A stretch of 64,000 nucleotides of DNA from Lysinibacillus sp. OF-1 (GCF_028356935.1 NZ_CP102798.1:2976001-3040000), one strand, 5' to 3'; positions 52,574 to 63,327 are shown, counted from the first letter of the stretch. Notes: generated by a model not told the origin, from the letters alone. Translations and numbers: made by a program.

Positions 52574-53386
52574 TTATTTACGAGTAAAAATATGTTCAAT
52601 GATCGTATTTGCAGTCTCTTCGACAGCTTTATTAGTCACATCAATAACTTGACAACCTATTTTACCGACAATTTTTTCAAAATGTTGTATCTCATCTAAA
52701 ATCCGTTCATGTTGTGCATAGATAGCATCATCATTTAATCCGAGTGACATTAATCTTTCTCTTCTGATAAAGTTTAACTTTTCAGGTGAAATGATTAAGC
52801 CAAAGCATTTTTTCGGATCTATTTGTAAAAGCTCTTCCGGTGGCTCTACCTCTGGTACTAAAGGAACATTTGCCACCTTATATTTTTTATGGGCTAAATA
52901 CTGTGAAAGTGGTGTTTTGGATGTTCTTGATACGCCTACGAGTACGATATCAGCCTGTAATAACCCACGTGGATCTCTGCCATCATCATATTTTACCGCA
53001 AATTCAATGGCTTCAATTTTTTTAAAATAATCATCATCCAACATATGAACAATCCCTGGCGTTTCTAATGGGTTTTCTTCCATAAAGGTTGCCATAGTTT
53101 GTAAGGCTGGTCCTAAAATATCTACTGCCTGAATTTTTTCTTGCTCACATAAATCATGTAATAATTTACGCATTTCTTGACGAACTAATGTATAGACGAT
53201 AAATGCTCGTTGTTGGGCTGCAAGGAAAACAATTTTACGGATTAGCTCCTCGGACTGAATGTGAGGAAACCGACGAATCACAGTATTTTCTAAACCCGGT
53301 CGGAACTGGCTAATAACCGCTTTGGCAACTTGATCACCAGTTTCGCCGACAGAATCAGATACAACAAATACGCGTAGTTTTTTCAT
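52574..53386 (-). CDS. yqfL: Pyruvate, phosphate dikinase regulatory protein-like (YqfL)
   Basis: 270 residues, a DUF299 protein. The nucleotide-binding P-loop is GVSRTSKTPLSQYLAHKKYK (about 150-169) and the N-terminus is FVVSDSVGETGDQVAKA. The family comprises bifunctional serine/threonine kinase-pyrophosphorylases that switch PPDK or PEP synthetase on and off. In B. subtilis YqfL is linked to CcpN and gluconeogenic control. It lies 17 bases behind ccpN in the same operon. Confidence 0.9.
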   Translation of the reverse strand: MKKLRVFVVSDSVGETGDQVAKAVISQFRPGLENTVIRRFPHIQSEELIRKIVFLAAQQRAFIVYTLVRQEMRKLLHDLCEQEKIQAVDILGPALQTMATFMEENPLETPGIVHMLDDDYFKKIEAIEFAVKYDDGRDPRGLLQADIVLVGVSRTSKTPLSQYLAHKKYKVANVPLVPEVEPPEELLQIDPKKCFGLIISPEKLNFIRRERLMSLGLNDDAIYAQHERILDEIQHFEKIVGKIGCQVIDVTNKAVEETANTIIEHIFTRK

Positions 53387-53403
53387 GCAGCTCTCCTTCT
53401 AAT

Positions 53404-54036
53404 TTAGACGTTTTGTGCAAGAGATAAGAAAGCTCGTGTAATCGTTGTTTTTGTAAGACGACCTACTATGGTTAAACCACCCTCCTGTGGTTCAACTACT
53501 GGTAGCGAATCAACTTCTCGTTCAATAAGCTTGTTCGCTGCAACAACTAATGAATCTGATCTTTCACAGTACGAAATATTTGGCATACGTGTCATAATAA
53601 TATGTACTGGAATTTTATTTAAATCCTGCGTACCAATACTTGTACGTAGTAAATCTTTGCGAGATAGTACGCCTGTCAAAAACTCATTCTTATCTACGAC
53701 AAAGAGTGTACCAACATCTTCTGAAAACATAAAGCAAATTGCATCATAAACCGTCATTGTTTCCGGGACCACGACAGGACCTGAATGAAAGTCTTTCACT
53801 TTTAAATTGTGAATACTATCCAATAAATTAATGGATGTTTTTTTACCTGAATAAAAATAACCAACTCTTGGTCTCGCATCTAAAAATCCTGCCATCGTTA
53901 GAATCGCTAAATCTGGTCTTAAAGTTGCTCGTGTCAGATTGAGACGTTCCGCAATATGTTCCCCGGTAATAGGGCCATTTTCTTTCACAATCTGTAAAAT
54001 GTCTTCCTGACGTTTATTGAGTTCGATTGGACTCAC
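53404..54036 (-). CDS. ccpN: Transcriptional repressor CcpN (HTH + two CBS domains)
   Basis: 210 residues. The N-terminal winged helix (ITGEHIAERLNLTRATLRPD, about 22-41) is followed by two CBS domains (about 80-140 and 145-205; MTVYDAICFMFSEDVGTLFV and RSDSLVVAANKLIEREVDSL). This is the architecture of CcpN, the nucleotide-sensing repressor of gluconeogenic genes gapB and pckA when glycolysis is active. It is the first gene of the ccpN-yqfL pair, with the same order as in B. subtilis. Confidence 0.94.
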   Translation of the reverse strand: MSPIELNKRQEDILQIVKENGPITGEHIAERLNLTRATLRPDLAILTMAGFLDARPRVGYFYSGKKTSINLLDSIHNLKVKDFHSGPVVVPETMTVYDAICFMFSEDVGTLFVVDKNEFLTGVLSRKDLLRTSIGTQDLNKIPVHIIMTRMPNISYCERSDSLVVAANKLIEREVDSLPVVEPQEGGLTIVGRLTKTTITRAFLSLAQNV

Positions 54037-54177
54037 CGCCTCAAATCTAATAGTGTTATACTTATGCTCAATTATTATATACTATTTTAATAATTATTGC
54101 GAATTAAAGAACTGCATGCTACAATATTGACACATACGCTTGCTCTATCTGTATTTTCGAGCAAAATTGCGTTATAC

Positions 54178-54385
54178 AGGCGATGATGGGAAAAAAGTAT
54201 CTGTTCCATTCAATAGCGAGTAGAAGATGGTGAAAGTCTACACAGCAACAGAGAAAAGGCACTCCTTGAGCTAACTTTTTGAAAAGAGGTTTTAAACATT
54301 CGTTTAAAACAATCAGGGTGGAACCGCGGGTCTTAGCACTCGTCCCTGGGCATGCATTGTGCCCGGAGACGGGTGCTATTTTCAT
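54178..54385 (+). ncRNA. Glycine T-box riboswitch
   Basis: A T-box leader lies upstream of glyS. The specifier loop text GAGAAAAGGCACTCCTTGAG contains GGC (54258-54260, glycine), in the same context as the B. subtilis glyQS leader. The T-box sequence AGGGTGGAACCGCGGGTC (54315-54332) pairs with uncharged tRNA-Gly. Uncharged tRNA-Gly lets the antiterminator form and glyS be expressed. A TTGACA (54127-54132) upstream is a plausible -35. Confidence 0.93.
54336..54382 (+). terminator. T-box-controlled terminator
   Basis: GCACTCGTCCCTGGGC pairs with GCCCGGAGACGGGTGC and is followed by TATTTT. It competes with the antiterminator of the T-box. Confidence 0.88.
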
Positions 54386-54465
54386 TTAGTTACTACTAGA
54401 TGAAATAACTTTAGCGTTTTACCGCTAAAAGAACAATAAGAAAAACTTAGAAGGAGGCTATTTTT

Positions 54466-55851
54466 ATGGCTAACAAATCAATGGAAACCATCGTATCATT
54501 AGCAAAACATCGAGGCTTTGTCTTCCCTGGTTCTGAAATCTATGGTGGTTTAGCAAACACTTGGGATTACGGTCCACTAGGTGTCGAATTAAAAAACAAT
54601 ATAAAAAAAGCATGGTGGCAAAAATTCGTTCAAGAATCAGAACACAATGTAGGTATTGATGCTGCGATCTTAATGAACCCAAAAGCATGGGTTGCTTCTG
54701 GTCATGTTGGTAACTTCAACGACCCAATGATCGACTGTAAATCATGTAAGGCTCGTCATCGCGCAGATAAAATTATCGAGGATGCTGCATTAGCAAAAGG
54801 CGATGAAATCATTGTGGATGGTATGACATTCGATCAAATGAAAGAAACAATGATTAAATATGACGTAGTATGTCCGGATTGCGGAAAAGCGGATTTTACA
54901 GATATTCGTCAATTCAACCTAATGTTTAAAACGTTCCAAGGTGTGACGGAATCTTCTACAAACGAAATTTATTTACGTCCCGAAACGGCACAAGGTATTT
55001 TCGTGAACTTCAAAAACGTTCAACGTTCTATGCGTAAACGTACACCATTTGGTATCGCACAAATCGGTAAATCTTTCCGTAACGAAATTACACCTGGTAA
55101 CTTCACATTCCGTACACGTGAATTCGAGCAAATGGAGCTAGAATTCTTCTGCAAACCTGGCGAAGATCTCCAATGGCACGCCTATTGGAAAGAATTCTGT
55201 AAAAATTGGTTACTAAACTTAGGCATGAAAGAAGAATCTATGCGTCTTCGCGACCATGAAGATGATGAGCTATCTCACTACTCAAATGCTACAACAGATA
55301 TCGAATTCAAATTCCCATTCGGTTGGGGAGAGCTTTGGGGCGTAGCTGATCGTACAGATTATGACTTAAAACAACATATGGAACACTCAGGTGAAGATTT
55401 CACTTATATCGATCCTGTATCAAACGAACGTTATGTTCCTTATTGTATTGAGCCATCTTTAGGGGCTGACCGTGTCACATTAGCATTCCTATGTGATGCC
55501 TATGATGAAGAAGAGCTAGAAGGTGACGATAAACGTACAGTTTTACGTTTCCACCCTGCACTAGCACCATTTAAAGCTGCTGTTCTACCGCTTTCTAAAA
55601 AATTATCTGATGAAGCGGCAGATGTTTGGGCAGAGCTCCGCAAAGCGTTCCCTGTTGATTTTGATGAATCACAATCAATCGGTAAACGTTACCGCCGTCA
55701 GGATGAAATTGGTACACCATTCTGTATCACATACGATTTTGACTCAAAAGAGGATGGCCAAGTAACAGTACGTCATCGCGATTCTATGACGCAAGTTCGT
55801 ATGCCAATTGCAGAAGTAAAAGCATATATCGAAAAACATCTTCAATTCTAA
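54466..55851 (+). CDS. glyS: Glycyl-tRNA synthetase, single-chain dimeric type
   Basis: 461 residues, class II synthetase. Motif 2 is [20 protein letters not shown] (about 207-226) and motif 3 is [10 protein letters not shown] (about 336-345). A C-terminal anticodon-binding domain lies at about 370-455. The N-terminal region has [14 protein letters not shown] (about 25-38) and the Cys pair CKSC/CPDC. This is the alpha2 enzyme, as in Staphylococcus, in place of the two-gene GlyQ/GlyS enzyme found at the same position in B. subtilis. AGGAGG precedes the start. The T-box leader controls it. Confidence 0.97.
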   Translation: MANKSMETIVSLAKHRGFVFPGSEIYGGLANTWDYGPLGVELKNNIKKAWWQKFVQESEHNVGIDAAILMNPKAWVASGHVGNFNDPMIDCKSCKARHRADKIIEDAALAKGDEIIVDGMTFDQMKETMIKYDVVCPDCGKADFTDIRQFNLMFKTFQGVTESSTNEIYLRPETAQGIFVNFKNVQRSMRKRTPFGIAQIGKSFRNEITPGNFTFRTREFEQMELEFFCKPGEDLQWHAYWKEFCKNWLLNLGMKEESMRLRDHEDDELSHYSNATTDIEFKFPFGWGELWGVADRTDYDLKQHMEHSGEDFTYIDPVSNERYVPYCIEPSLGADRVTLAFLCDAYDEEELEGDDKRTVLRFHPALAPFKAAVLPLSKKLSDEAADVWAELRKAFPVDFDESQSIGKRYRRQDEIGTPFCITYDFDSKEDGQVTVRHRDSMTQVRMPIAEVKAYIEKHLQF

Positions 55852-55863
55852 TCGTTTTGCTGA

Positions 55864-55906
55864 ACAAAAGAGGGAGTAGCCAGTCTGGCAACTCCCTCTT
55901 TTTATG
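55864..55906. terminator. Bidirectional terminator between glyS and the HD-GYP gene
   Basis: AAAGAGGGAGT pairs with ACTCCCTCTTT, flanked by A and T runs, with an inner GCCAG/CTGGC pairing. It serves both converging genes. Confidence 0.85.
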
Positions 55907-57632
55907 CTTTATATGTGGAAAATAAGCGCTCTTGCATTTTTTCCTCGAATGAAAACTTTTTCATGCTCATCCCTACTAAGCTCACTAGTATCTCTTCAAT
56001 ATCAGCTAATGAATAATAAAGAAAGGCACCTTCTCGCATTGGACGAACTCGTTTGTCAACAGTTTGTTCCTCTTCAATAAAATAGGCGACATTGACATCA
56101 CAATGCCCCATCAATTGTGTAATACGTTGATCATCACCTGGATTGATAAAGAAAGGTACTATTTTATCGATATACAAAATACTTTGCACAAGTTTAATGA
56201 AGAAATTTTCACGTAAGGAAGACTCCACCACTAAAATGGTCGTTTGTTCATGCTGATAATCCATATATAATACATTTAATTGCTCTTCTAATAGCTTTTT
56301 TAAGATACTAATAGAATTTCTATATTTCGTCATATCTGTTTGTATTTCTCGTGTTAGCAAACGTAGTATACGAAACGCTGGTAAGAAAATTTTTAAGACA
56401 ATTTCTTTAGGATGTAAATGATCAATTAATTTACTAAAATGAATTCTCAGATTATTCTCATCACAGCGGATTAATTGCTCCACAAATAAGTTAAAAATCT
56501 CTTCGAAGCTATTCGCCCTGTAGTCAATCATCTTCGTAATTTTCACACTATAGTTTAAAGGCAAGTTCATAGATTTTTGCTCATCTAGCAACCTCACCTT
56601 TGGTAATGTCGGAAATAAATCATAAACTAGCTCTACTTGTGCACTACGATTATCCGATAGCATAACAACCGAGTTGACTGGGTAAATGCCTAAACATTCA
56701 ACAAACTTATGCATAAAGTTCTCATTATATAAATGACGATCCCTGTATAAAACAGCTAATGCATCTGTAGCACCGTAGCCAACATGGTAGACTCTTTTCG
56801 ATGTCATGGCTGAATACACATCAATAATTTGTAATAATTGCACACCGTCACTCATTTCATCTGCACAAAGTTGATTTGGATAGCCCTTCCCTGCAAAGCG
56901 TTCATGATGATCTCTCGCTAAATAGGCAATGTCTTCCTCCTGATATTCTATTAGTAAGTCATAACCTTTTGTTGTATGTGTTTTGACGATTTCAAACTCA
57001 TCTTCAGAGAGTTTGCGCTTTAAATTTAATATTTCCTGCGGTATAAAGACCTTCCCAATATCGTGGAATAAATAACCTCTTGCTAATGTTTCAATATCCG
57101 TTAAACCTAGATATCTAGCAAAGATTGTCCCTAACACAAATACATCAAATGAGTGGACAAATGAATATTCATCCCATTCCTTTAAGCGCATAAGTAGCTC
57201 ATAGCGATGTTTTTTTTCTAAAATTTTTTCAAAAACACCACGTACATAAGCCGTATCTTGCATGCTTTTCAGTATTTGTCCATATCGTAATTCATGCACA
57301 ACATTCTCCAACGTTGTCATAAAAAGCTGACTTACCGTTTCTTTATATTCATCTACTGGTTCAGTTTTTTCAATTAATGGAGCAAATAAATCTTCATATT
57401 CTCTTGTTCGTTGAATACTTAAATCATGAACAACTCGAACTGAATCAGATGGTAAATAGACTGACAATTCATCTACTTTTCGAAGTTTAAGTAAGGCAAT
57501 AATTCGCTCCGTTAAAACTAAATCTTTTTTAGCTAATAGACGATAGTCTGAGAAAATATCTTCAGCTAATATATCATTCGCTTCAACTTCCTGAATACTT
57601 AAGGTTACTTTTCGTAGCATATTTTCTGCCAC
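55902..57632 (-). CDS. HD-GYP protein, probable c-di-GMP phosphodiesterase
   Basis: 576 residues, GTG start as drawn (an in-frame ATG 12 bases downstream is an alternative; neither has a close ribosome site). The middle (about 130-320) is an HD-GYP domain with YLFHDIGKVF (HD), KTHTTKGY, ARDHHERFAGKGYP (HHE and GYP) and IIDVYSAMTSKRVYH. All metal ligands of active enzymes appear present, so c-di-GMP hydrolysis is likely. The N-terminal ~120 residues are a beta-rich region, and the C-terminal ~230 residues are unusual (see findings). It sits alone between glyS and the SLH gene. Confidence 0.87.
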   Translation of the reverse strand: MAENMLRKVTLSIQEVEANDILAEDIFSDYRLLAKKDLVLTERIIALLKLRKVDELSVYLPSDSVRVVHDLSIQRTREYEDLFAPLIEKTEPVDEYKETVSQLFMTTLENVVHELRYGQILKSMQDTAYVRGVFEKILEKKHRYELLMRLKEWDEYSFVHSFDVFVLGTIFARYLGLTDIETLARGYLFHDIGKVFIPQEILNLKRKLSEDEFEIVKTHTTKGYDLLIEYQEEDIAYLARDHHERFAGKGYPNQLCADEMSDGVQLLQIIDVYSAMTSKRVYHVGYGATDALAVLYRDRHLYNENFMHKFVECLGIYPVNSVVMLSDNRSAQVELVYDLFPTLPKVRLLDEQKSMNLPLNYSVKITKMIDYRANSFEEIFNLFVEQLIRCDENNLRIHFSKLIDHLHPKEIVLKIFLPAFRILRLLTREIQTDMTKYRNSISILKKLLEEQLNVLYMDYQHEQTTILVVESSLRENFFIKLVQSILYIDKIVPFFINPGDDQRITQLMGHCDVNVAYFIEEEQTVDKRVRPMREGAFLYYSLADIEEILVSLVGMSMKKFSFEEKMQERLFSTYKA

Positions 57633-58675
57633 ATACGCAATGTACTAAGCACTATGTGACTCCCTCCTTCTTCCATAGGACTGCGTTATTCTGATAACGT
57701 ATCAATGACTCCTCGCTTTCGCACAGATGAATATGTCCTGATTTTTCCAAGCTTGCTTGAAAAGCTTCTTTTTTAAAACCGTGACATCTAGCGGAGGCTT
57801 TATCTTGATTCAACCAGTGTTTAAACACCCGTTAAAAAAAGCAAAACAAGCATTTATTTTTCCCTATAGAGAGGGAGGCTTTTGTACCTAATGTTGTGCT
57901 TTTGATACAAAAAAACATTTGCTGAATCAAGATAAAATACGTTTTGCTGATAGAGGCTTCCATTTCATAGGCATGTCTAAATTGATCTAGCGTACATTTG
58001 TGTCGATGGGGATGAAACGACTAAATTATATTTTTAAAATATAAATACGATTATCTATATTTATTACAATATCATAGGTTAAAATACCTTTTCAACTAGT
58101 ATATGGGACTCAAGTGATCGGTTTCTACTATTAATATATTGAAAACTAAAGAAAAACACAAAACCTTTTACCTATTATTTTTCATTTATCATCGAAATAA
58201 AAATTAATAAAAAGTCAAATAGACCCTTTACTCAAATTTCACAATCATAACTTTATTATATAAAACTAATTTTCTATAATCATTTTAATTTGTAAAAATT
58301 GAAATTTTATTCATTTACAATCCGCCTCTCATTCCCTTAAAGTATAACCAACAATGCTACTATTGACCTATCCAACTCTCTCCATATAGATGTATAGTTC
58401 AAGAGGCAAATCAAGTTTTTTCGTTGCTGTTAAACATTTAATTACCAGTAATGTCACGCTCAAGGATGATATTTCCTCTATTCGCAGTTCCAACTTTTTG
58501 GTATAAATAAGGTATTATAGTTAGTATTAGCTGTTAAATAATGAATAATTAACATGCTAAAGACACACCCCTTTTTAACATTCAATCGTCCGGAAGTTTG
58601 AACTGATACATAGGAAGGTCTGAACGAAACATTCATACTATAAAATTTTATATTGTACTATTTGGAGGAATTCAA
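57633..58675. other. 1-kb gene-poor gap before the SLH gene
   Basis: No open frame longer than about 60 codons with a ribosome site was seen on either strand. The left third holds an inverted-repeat element (57799-57936) and an AAGAAGGAGGGAG tract on the minus strand near 57660. The rest is strongly AT-rich. A TTGACC/TATAGA pair (58364 and 58386) is a possible promoter. The region may be a long leader for the surface-protein gene. Confidence 0.5.
57799..57936. repeat. Inverted-repeat element in the gap
   Basis: TTTATCTTGATTCA (57799-57812) and TGAATCAAGATAAA (57923-57936) are exact inverted copies, extended inward to TGTTT/AAACA with the same spacing (24-nt arms, four mismatches). The left arm runs into a perfect GTGTTTAAACAC palindrome (57817-57828). 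The same word family recurs between era and recO. Confidence 0.6.
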
Positions 58676-60064
58676 TTGAAGTCTCAACGTTTATTTCAAC
58701 TAGCCATGGCATCTGCCTTAGCAACAAGTGCGATTGTTATCGCACCACCAGCATATGCAGCATTTTTTCCTGATGTTAATTCATCCACTGAAGAAGGAAA
58801 AGCTATCATTCAGTTAGCAGAGCGTGGCATTATTTCTGGCTATATGGACGGAACGTTTAAACCTGCAAACCCCATTACACGCACACAGGCTGCGAAAATT
58901 TTAGCAGGTATTTTAAAATTAGATACAGTTCATGTAAAAAATCCTCAATTTAAGGACATTAAACCTGGCGATGAAAATTACGGAGCGATTGCCGCATTAG
59001 CCAATGCAGGAATAATTAATGGGGCAAATGGTTACTTCTACCCAAATCAAAATATTACACGCGAACAAATGTCAAAAATGATTGCTAAGGGCTTTGGATT
59101 AACGAGTCCAAGTAATACACAATTGCCATTTACAGATGTCAAAAAAGGAACTGAATTCGAACCTCATATTAAAGCTTTATTTGCCAATGGCATTACAAAA
59201 GGAACGTCAGCCACTACATACGGTCCAAAGAGTCCTGTGAAGCGTTCCCAATTGGCTGCCTTCGTTGTACGTGCTGAAAAAATGTTAAGCAATGCAACCG
59301 TTTATGCAAGTCAATTTAAACAGGACTATATCTTTGCGTCTTATGGTGGTCTTGAGCCAGCAGAGGATATTTTCACATGGACTGAAGAGGAAGATATGAC
59401 AGAGTCTATCACGATTACCCCTATAAAAGAAGGTACGGGCAAATTAGTGATTACTGGATTTACTGATGATTCAGAGGACTTTACAACTATTTTTTATTTA
59501 GTTCATGTAAAAAATGTCAATGGAAAGCTGAAGGTAACGCTTGAGGAAGTAAAGGAAGAGGATTATACAGAAAATTCACCACTTGATTTAGCAGAAAGTA
59601 ATTTACCATTCGTGCCAACTGAGGTAACAGTTCAAAATATGAACGGGCAGGCACTTGCATCGAATTTATACAGCTTTAATCAGAATGATCAAACATTAAC
59701 TATCTCGAAAAATGGACAGTTCATTGTTACATTTTCAGATGGGACACAGCAACAAAAGATGGCGGCTGATGTGTATGCCTATGACTTTGTTCGCGGTATT
59801 GATTTGTACCATTTAACTGACGAATTAACACTATCAACGCCAGTATTACCTTTCGAGCCAGCTAGTGTAGCTCTTGAAGTTTTTGACTTTGAGCCAGCGC
59901 CTGTAAAAGCAACTATTCTTAATGGACAACTACATGTTACACCAAAAACAGAAGGTATTGCCATTCTTCATCTAACAGGTAAAAACGAGGAAACAGTCTA
60001 TCTCTATGTGGAAAGTAAAAAAATTGCTGGACAATGGGCTTTTCTATATGAATTTGATATCTGA
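58676..60064 (+). CDS. S-layer-homology (SLH) surface protein
   Basis: 462 residues, TTG start seven bases after GGAGG. A signal peptide ends near residue 28 (APPAYAAFF). Three SLH domains follow (about 29-85, 90-145, 150-205), each with FxDV/I..., GIISGYMDGTFKPANPITR, GIINGANGYFYPNQNITR and GITKGTSATTYGPKSPVKR. They bind pyruvylated secondary cell-wall polymer. The C-terminal ~255 residues are beta-rich repeats without a recognised enzyme domain. It is probably a wall-attached structural or adhesive protein, and it is preceded by an unusually long gap. Confidence 0.9.
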   Translation: MKSQRLFQLAMASALATSAIVIAPPAYAAFFPDVNSSTEEGKAIIQLAERGIISGYMDGTFKPANPITRTQAAKILAGILKLDTVHVKNPQFKDIKPGDENYGAIAALANAGIINGANGYFYPNQNITREQMSKMIAKGFGLTSPSNTQLPFTDVKKGTEFEPHIKALFANGITKGTSATTYGPKSPVKRSQLAAFVVRAEKMLSNATVYASQFKQDYIFASYGGLEPAEDIFTWTEEEDMTESITITPIKEGTGKLVITGFTDDSEDFTTIFYLVHVKNVNGKLKVTLEEVKEEDYTENSPLDLAESNLPFVPTEVTVQNMNGQALASNLYSFNQNDQTLTISKNGQFIVTFSDGTQQQKMAADVYAYDFVRGIDLYHLTDELTLSTPVLPFEPASVALEVFDFEPAPVKATILNGQLHVTPKTEGIAILHLTGKNEETVYLYVESKKIAGQWAFLYEFDI

Positions 60065-60084
60065 AATAATTTTTTAATAGCACA

Positions 60085-60122
60085 AAATGCCAGAAGAACA
60101 TTATGAGTCTTCTGGCATTTCA
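60085..60122. terminator. Bidirectional terminator between SLH gene and recO
   Basis: AAATGCCAGAAGA pairs with TCTTCTGGCATTT around a loop of about 9 nt. It lies between converging genes and overlaps the recO stop region. Confidence 0.8.
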
Positions 60123-60886
60123 TTTTTAGATCGTATTTGCAATTCAGGCGTTCGCTCTAGTTGCTCAATAAATTTTTTCGTCTTAAAGCGGATACCTGTT
60201 TGTTCTTCATAGATGGTTGTAATAATTTTTTTGATGAAATATTTTGTTTCTTTTTTTAGCTCTATTTTTCCGATTTGATCGATTGGAACAGTATAAAACA
60301 TACGTATAAGCTTCAGTTGTGTTGGTGTTAAACGAATGATATAGGGGTCATACTGATAACAGCGATGACATAAAAACCCTCCTTGTGCAAAGGAAAAAGC
60401 AAATTCCCCATCGACAGCACCACACGCAGCACAGGCATGTAAAATAGGTTGCACACCTGTATAGGGTAACATTTTCCACTCAACAAATAGTGTGATAGCT
60501 TCGGGATCATAGCCTTCCTCAATTGCTTGTAATGCGTGTAATAATACATCAAAAGCAAATGGCTCTGGTTTCCCTTCTTCCACGACACGTTCCACCAGTT
60601 CCATGATATAGCTAGCATAGGCAGTGGCCATAATATCTTCACGAATATGACGCATCGAGTTCAAATGCTCTCCTTGTTGTAATGTCCCCATACCAGTATG
60701 ATGTTGCACCATAAACATGCCATAGGTAAAGGGTTGTGTGACGGACGCCAATCGACTAGAAGGCTTTTTTGCCCCCCTAGCCATTGTAGCCACTTTGCCA
60801 GCTTCTCGTGTTAGCAGAGTGACAATTTTATTGGATTCCCCATAAGCACGTACCTTTAATACAATACCTTCCCATTTATGAAGCAT
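60101..60886 (-). CDS. recO: DNA repair protein RecO
   Basis: 261 residues. The N-terminal OB fold starts MLHKWEGIVLKVRAYGESNK. A zinc finger of four Cys is visible in HACAACGAVDGEF (about 148-155) and FLCHRCYQY (about 171). A helical C-terminus follows. RecO loads RecA at single-strand gaps with RecR. GGAGGAG precedes the start. It follows era as in B. subtilis, but with about 240 bp of repeat-rich sequence in between and no yqzL. Confidence 0.95.
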   Translation of the reverse strand: MLHKWEGIVLKVRAYGESNKIVTLLTREAGKVATMARGAKKPSSRLASVTQPFTYGMFMVQHHTGMGTLQQGEHLNSMRHIREDIMATAYASYIMELVERVVEEGKPEPFAFDVLLHALQAIEEGYDPEAITLFVEWKMLPYTGVQPILHACAACGAVDGEFAFSFAQGGFLCHRCYQYDPYIIRLTPTQLKLIRMFYTVPIDQIGKIELKKETKYFIKKIITTIYEEQTGIRFKTKKFIEQLERTPELQIRSKNEMPEDS

Positions 60887-60986
60887 AGTTCTCCTCCTTT
60901 CCTAAAAGAGCTATCCAAGAAAAGAGAGCTATCCAAAATGCTTTGGACAGCTCAAAGTAATACCTCTCAATTACACTCAGATTTTA

Positions 60987-61115
60987 CTGAGCAGACGATT
61001 TGAAAAAAGACCTCCAGGAGGCAATCTATAACATCTGCTGAAGTCTATATTTTTAATTCAGCAGGCGTTTGAACATCTGCTAAGAAATTCACCCGATAAA
61101 CACTGCTGGATTAGG
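60987..61115. repeat. Cluster of AGCAG...TTTGAAC repeat units between era and recO
   Basis: Units at 60987-61004 (CTGAGCAGACGATTTGAA), 61030-61043, 61050-61083 (ATTCAGCAGGCGTTTGAAC core, followed by ATCTGC) and 61099-61115 share the word ATTCAGCAG-n-GTTTRAAC or its complement with the element at 57799. A stem-loop at 60909-60953 (GAGCTATCCA...TGGACAGCTC) stands beside them. Confidence 0.5.
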
Positions 61116-61126
61116 ATCACAACAGC

Positions 61127-62444
<1,318 letters not shown>

Positions 62445-62502
62445 CTATACAAATTCTCCCTCACATTATGGTTTATTTTCATTAAGAAGACACTCATTTC
62501 CA

Positions 62503-62853
62503 TTAAAACCATTTTGGCAGAAAGATGAGTAATCCGATTATAGCACTGAATAGCGCAAATACAAGCACTGCACCTGCCGCAATATCTTTCGCCTGCTTAG
62601 CAAGTGGATGTATCTCTGGGGAAGCTAAATCAACCGCCCGTTCGATAGCTGTATTGATCATTTCCAGCGCAAACATTAGTGCTATTAATAGTAGCACAAT
62701 ATACCATTCCATACGAGATAAACCTGTCCAATAACCAGCCATTATAACAATGATTGCACTAATTATATGTGATTTTAAATTTTGTTCTTTACTTGCTGTG
62801 ATAATGCCTTCCAATGCATAGCCAAAAGATCGCAAGTATTTGCGCAAATCCAT
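62503..62853 (-). CDS. dgkA: Undecaprenol/diacylglycerol kinase
   Basis: 116 residues with three membrane helices. The conserved catalytic segment is LMFALEMINTAIERAVDLAS (about 60-79), then HPLAKQAKDIAAGAVLV (about 83-99). Gram-positive members phosphorylate undecaprenol for cell-wall lipid carrier recycling. It begins one base after the ybeY stop. Confidence 0.95.
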   Translation of the reverse strand: MDLRKYLRSFGYALEGIITASKEQNLKSHIISAIIVIMAGYWTGLSRMEWYIVLLLIALMFALEMINTAIERAVDLASPEIHPLAKQAKDIAAGAVLVFALFSAIIGLLIFLPKWF

Positions 62854-63327
62854 TTAGTCTCGCCCTAAGCCGAAAGTTTGTAAAATTTCATCTTGCTTTG
62901 TAAACATTTTTTTCTCTTCTTCTGGCTCCATATGGTCATAACCAAGCAAATGTAAAAAGCCATGTACAGCTAAAAAACCTAATTCTCGTTCAAAGGAATG
63001 ATTGTATTCCTCAGCCTGCTCTTTGGCACGGTCTGTAGAAATGATAATATCACCTAGTACACGTGGCATTCCTTCAAAAGTTACCTCGATTTCCCCTTCC
63101 CCTAGCTCCTCTAACGCAAAGGAAATGACATCTGTAGGCTGATCCTTGCCACGATACTCACGGTTAATATCTTGAATCGTCTCATTCGTTACAAACGTCA
63201 CTGAAACCTCAGTTTCTGGCTCAATATTTTCAATACTCGCTGCATGCTGTAAAAGCTTTTCAACAAGCTCTGTATGTGGTGTAGCCACTTCATTTGTTTC
63301 ATCTGTAAAATCAATTGTTAAAATCAT
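62854..63327 (-). CDS. ybeY: Endoribonuclease YbeY
   Basis: 157 residues. The zinc motif H-x3-H-x5-H is seen as [18 protein letters not shown] (about 121-138), with the usual [14 protein letters not shown] (about 59-72) upstream. YbeY takes part in 16S rRNA 3'-end processing and ribosome quality control. AGGAGG precedes the start. It lies nine bases after yqfF in the same operon. Confidence 0.97.
   Translation of the reverse strand: MILTIDFTDETNEVATPHTELVEKLLQHAASIENIEPETEVSVTFVTNETIQDINREYRGKDQPTDVISFALEELGEGEIEVTFEGMPRVLGDIIISTDRAKEQAEEYNHSFERELGFLAVHGFLHLLGYDHMEPEEEKKMFTKQDEILQTFGLGRD

Noticed and set aside
60887..61126. Possible yqzL gene between era and recO, as in B. subtilis
   Set aside because: The minus strand there has no ATG/GTG/TTG frame of suitable length with a ribosome site; the spacer is made of repeat units.
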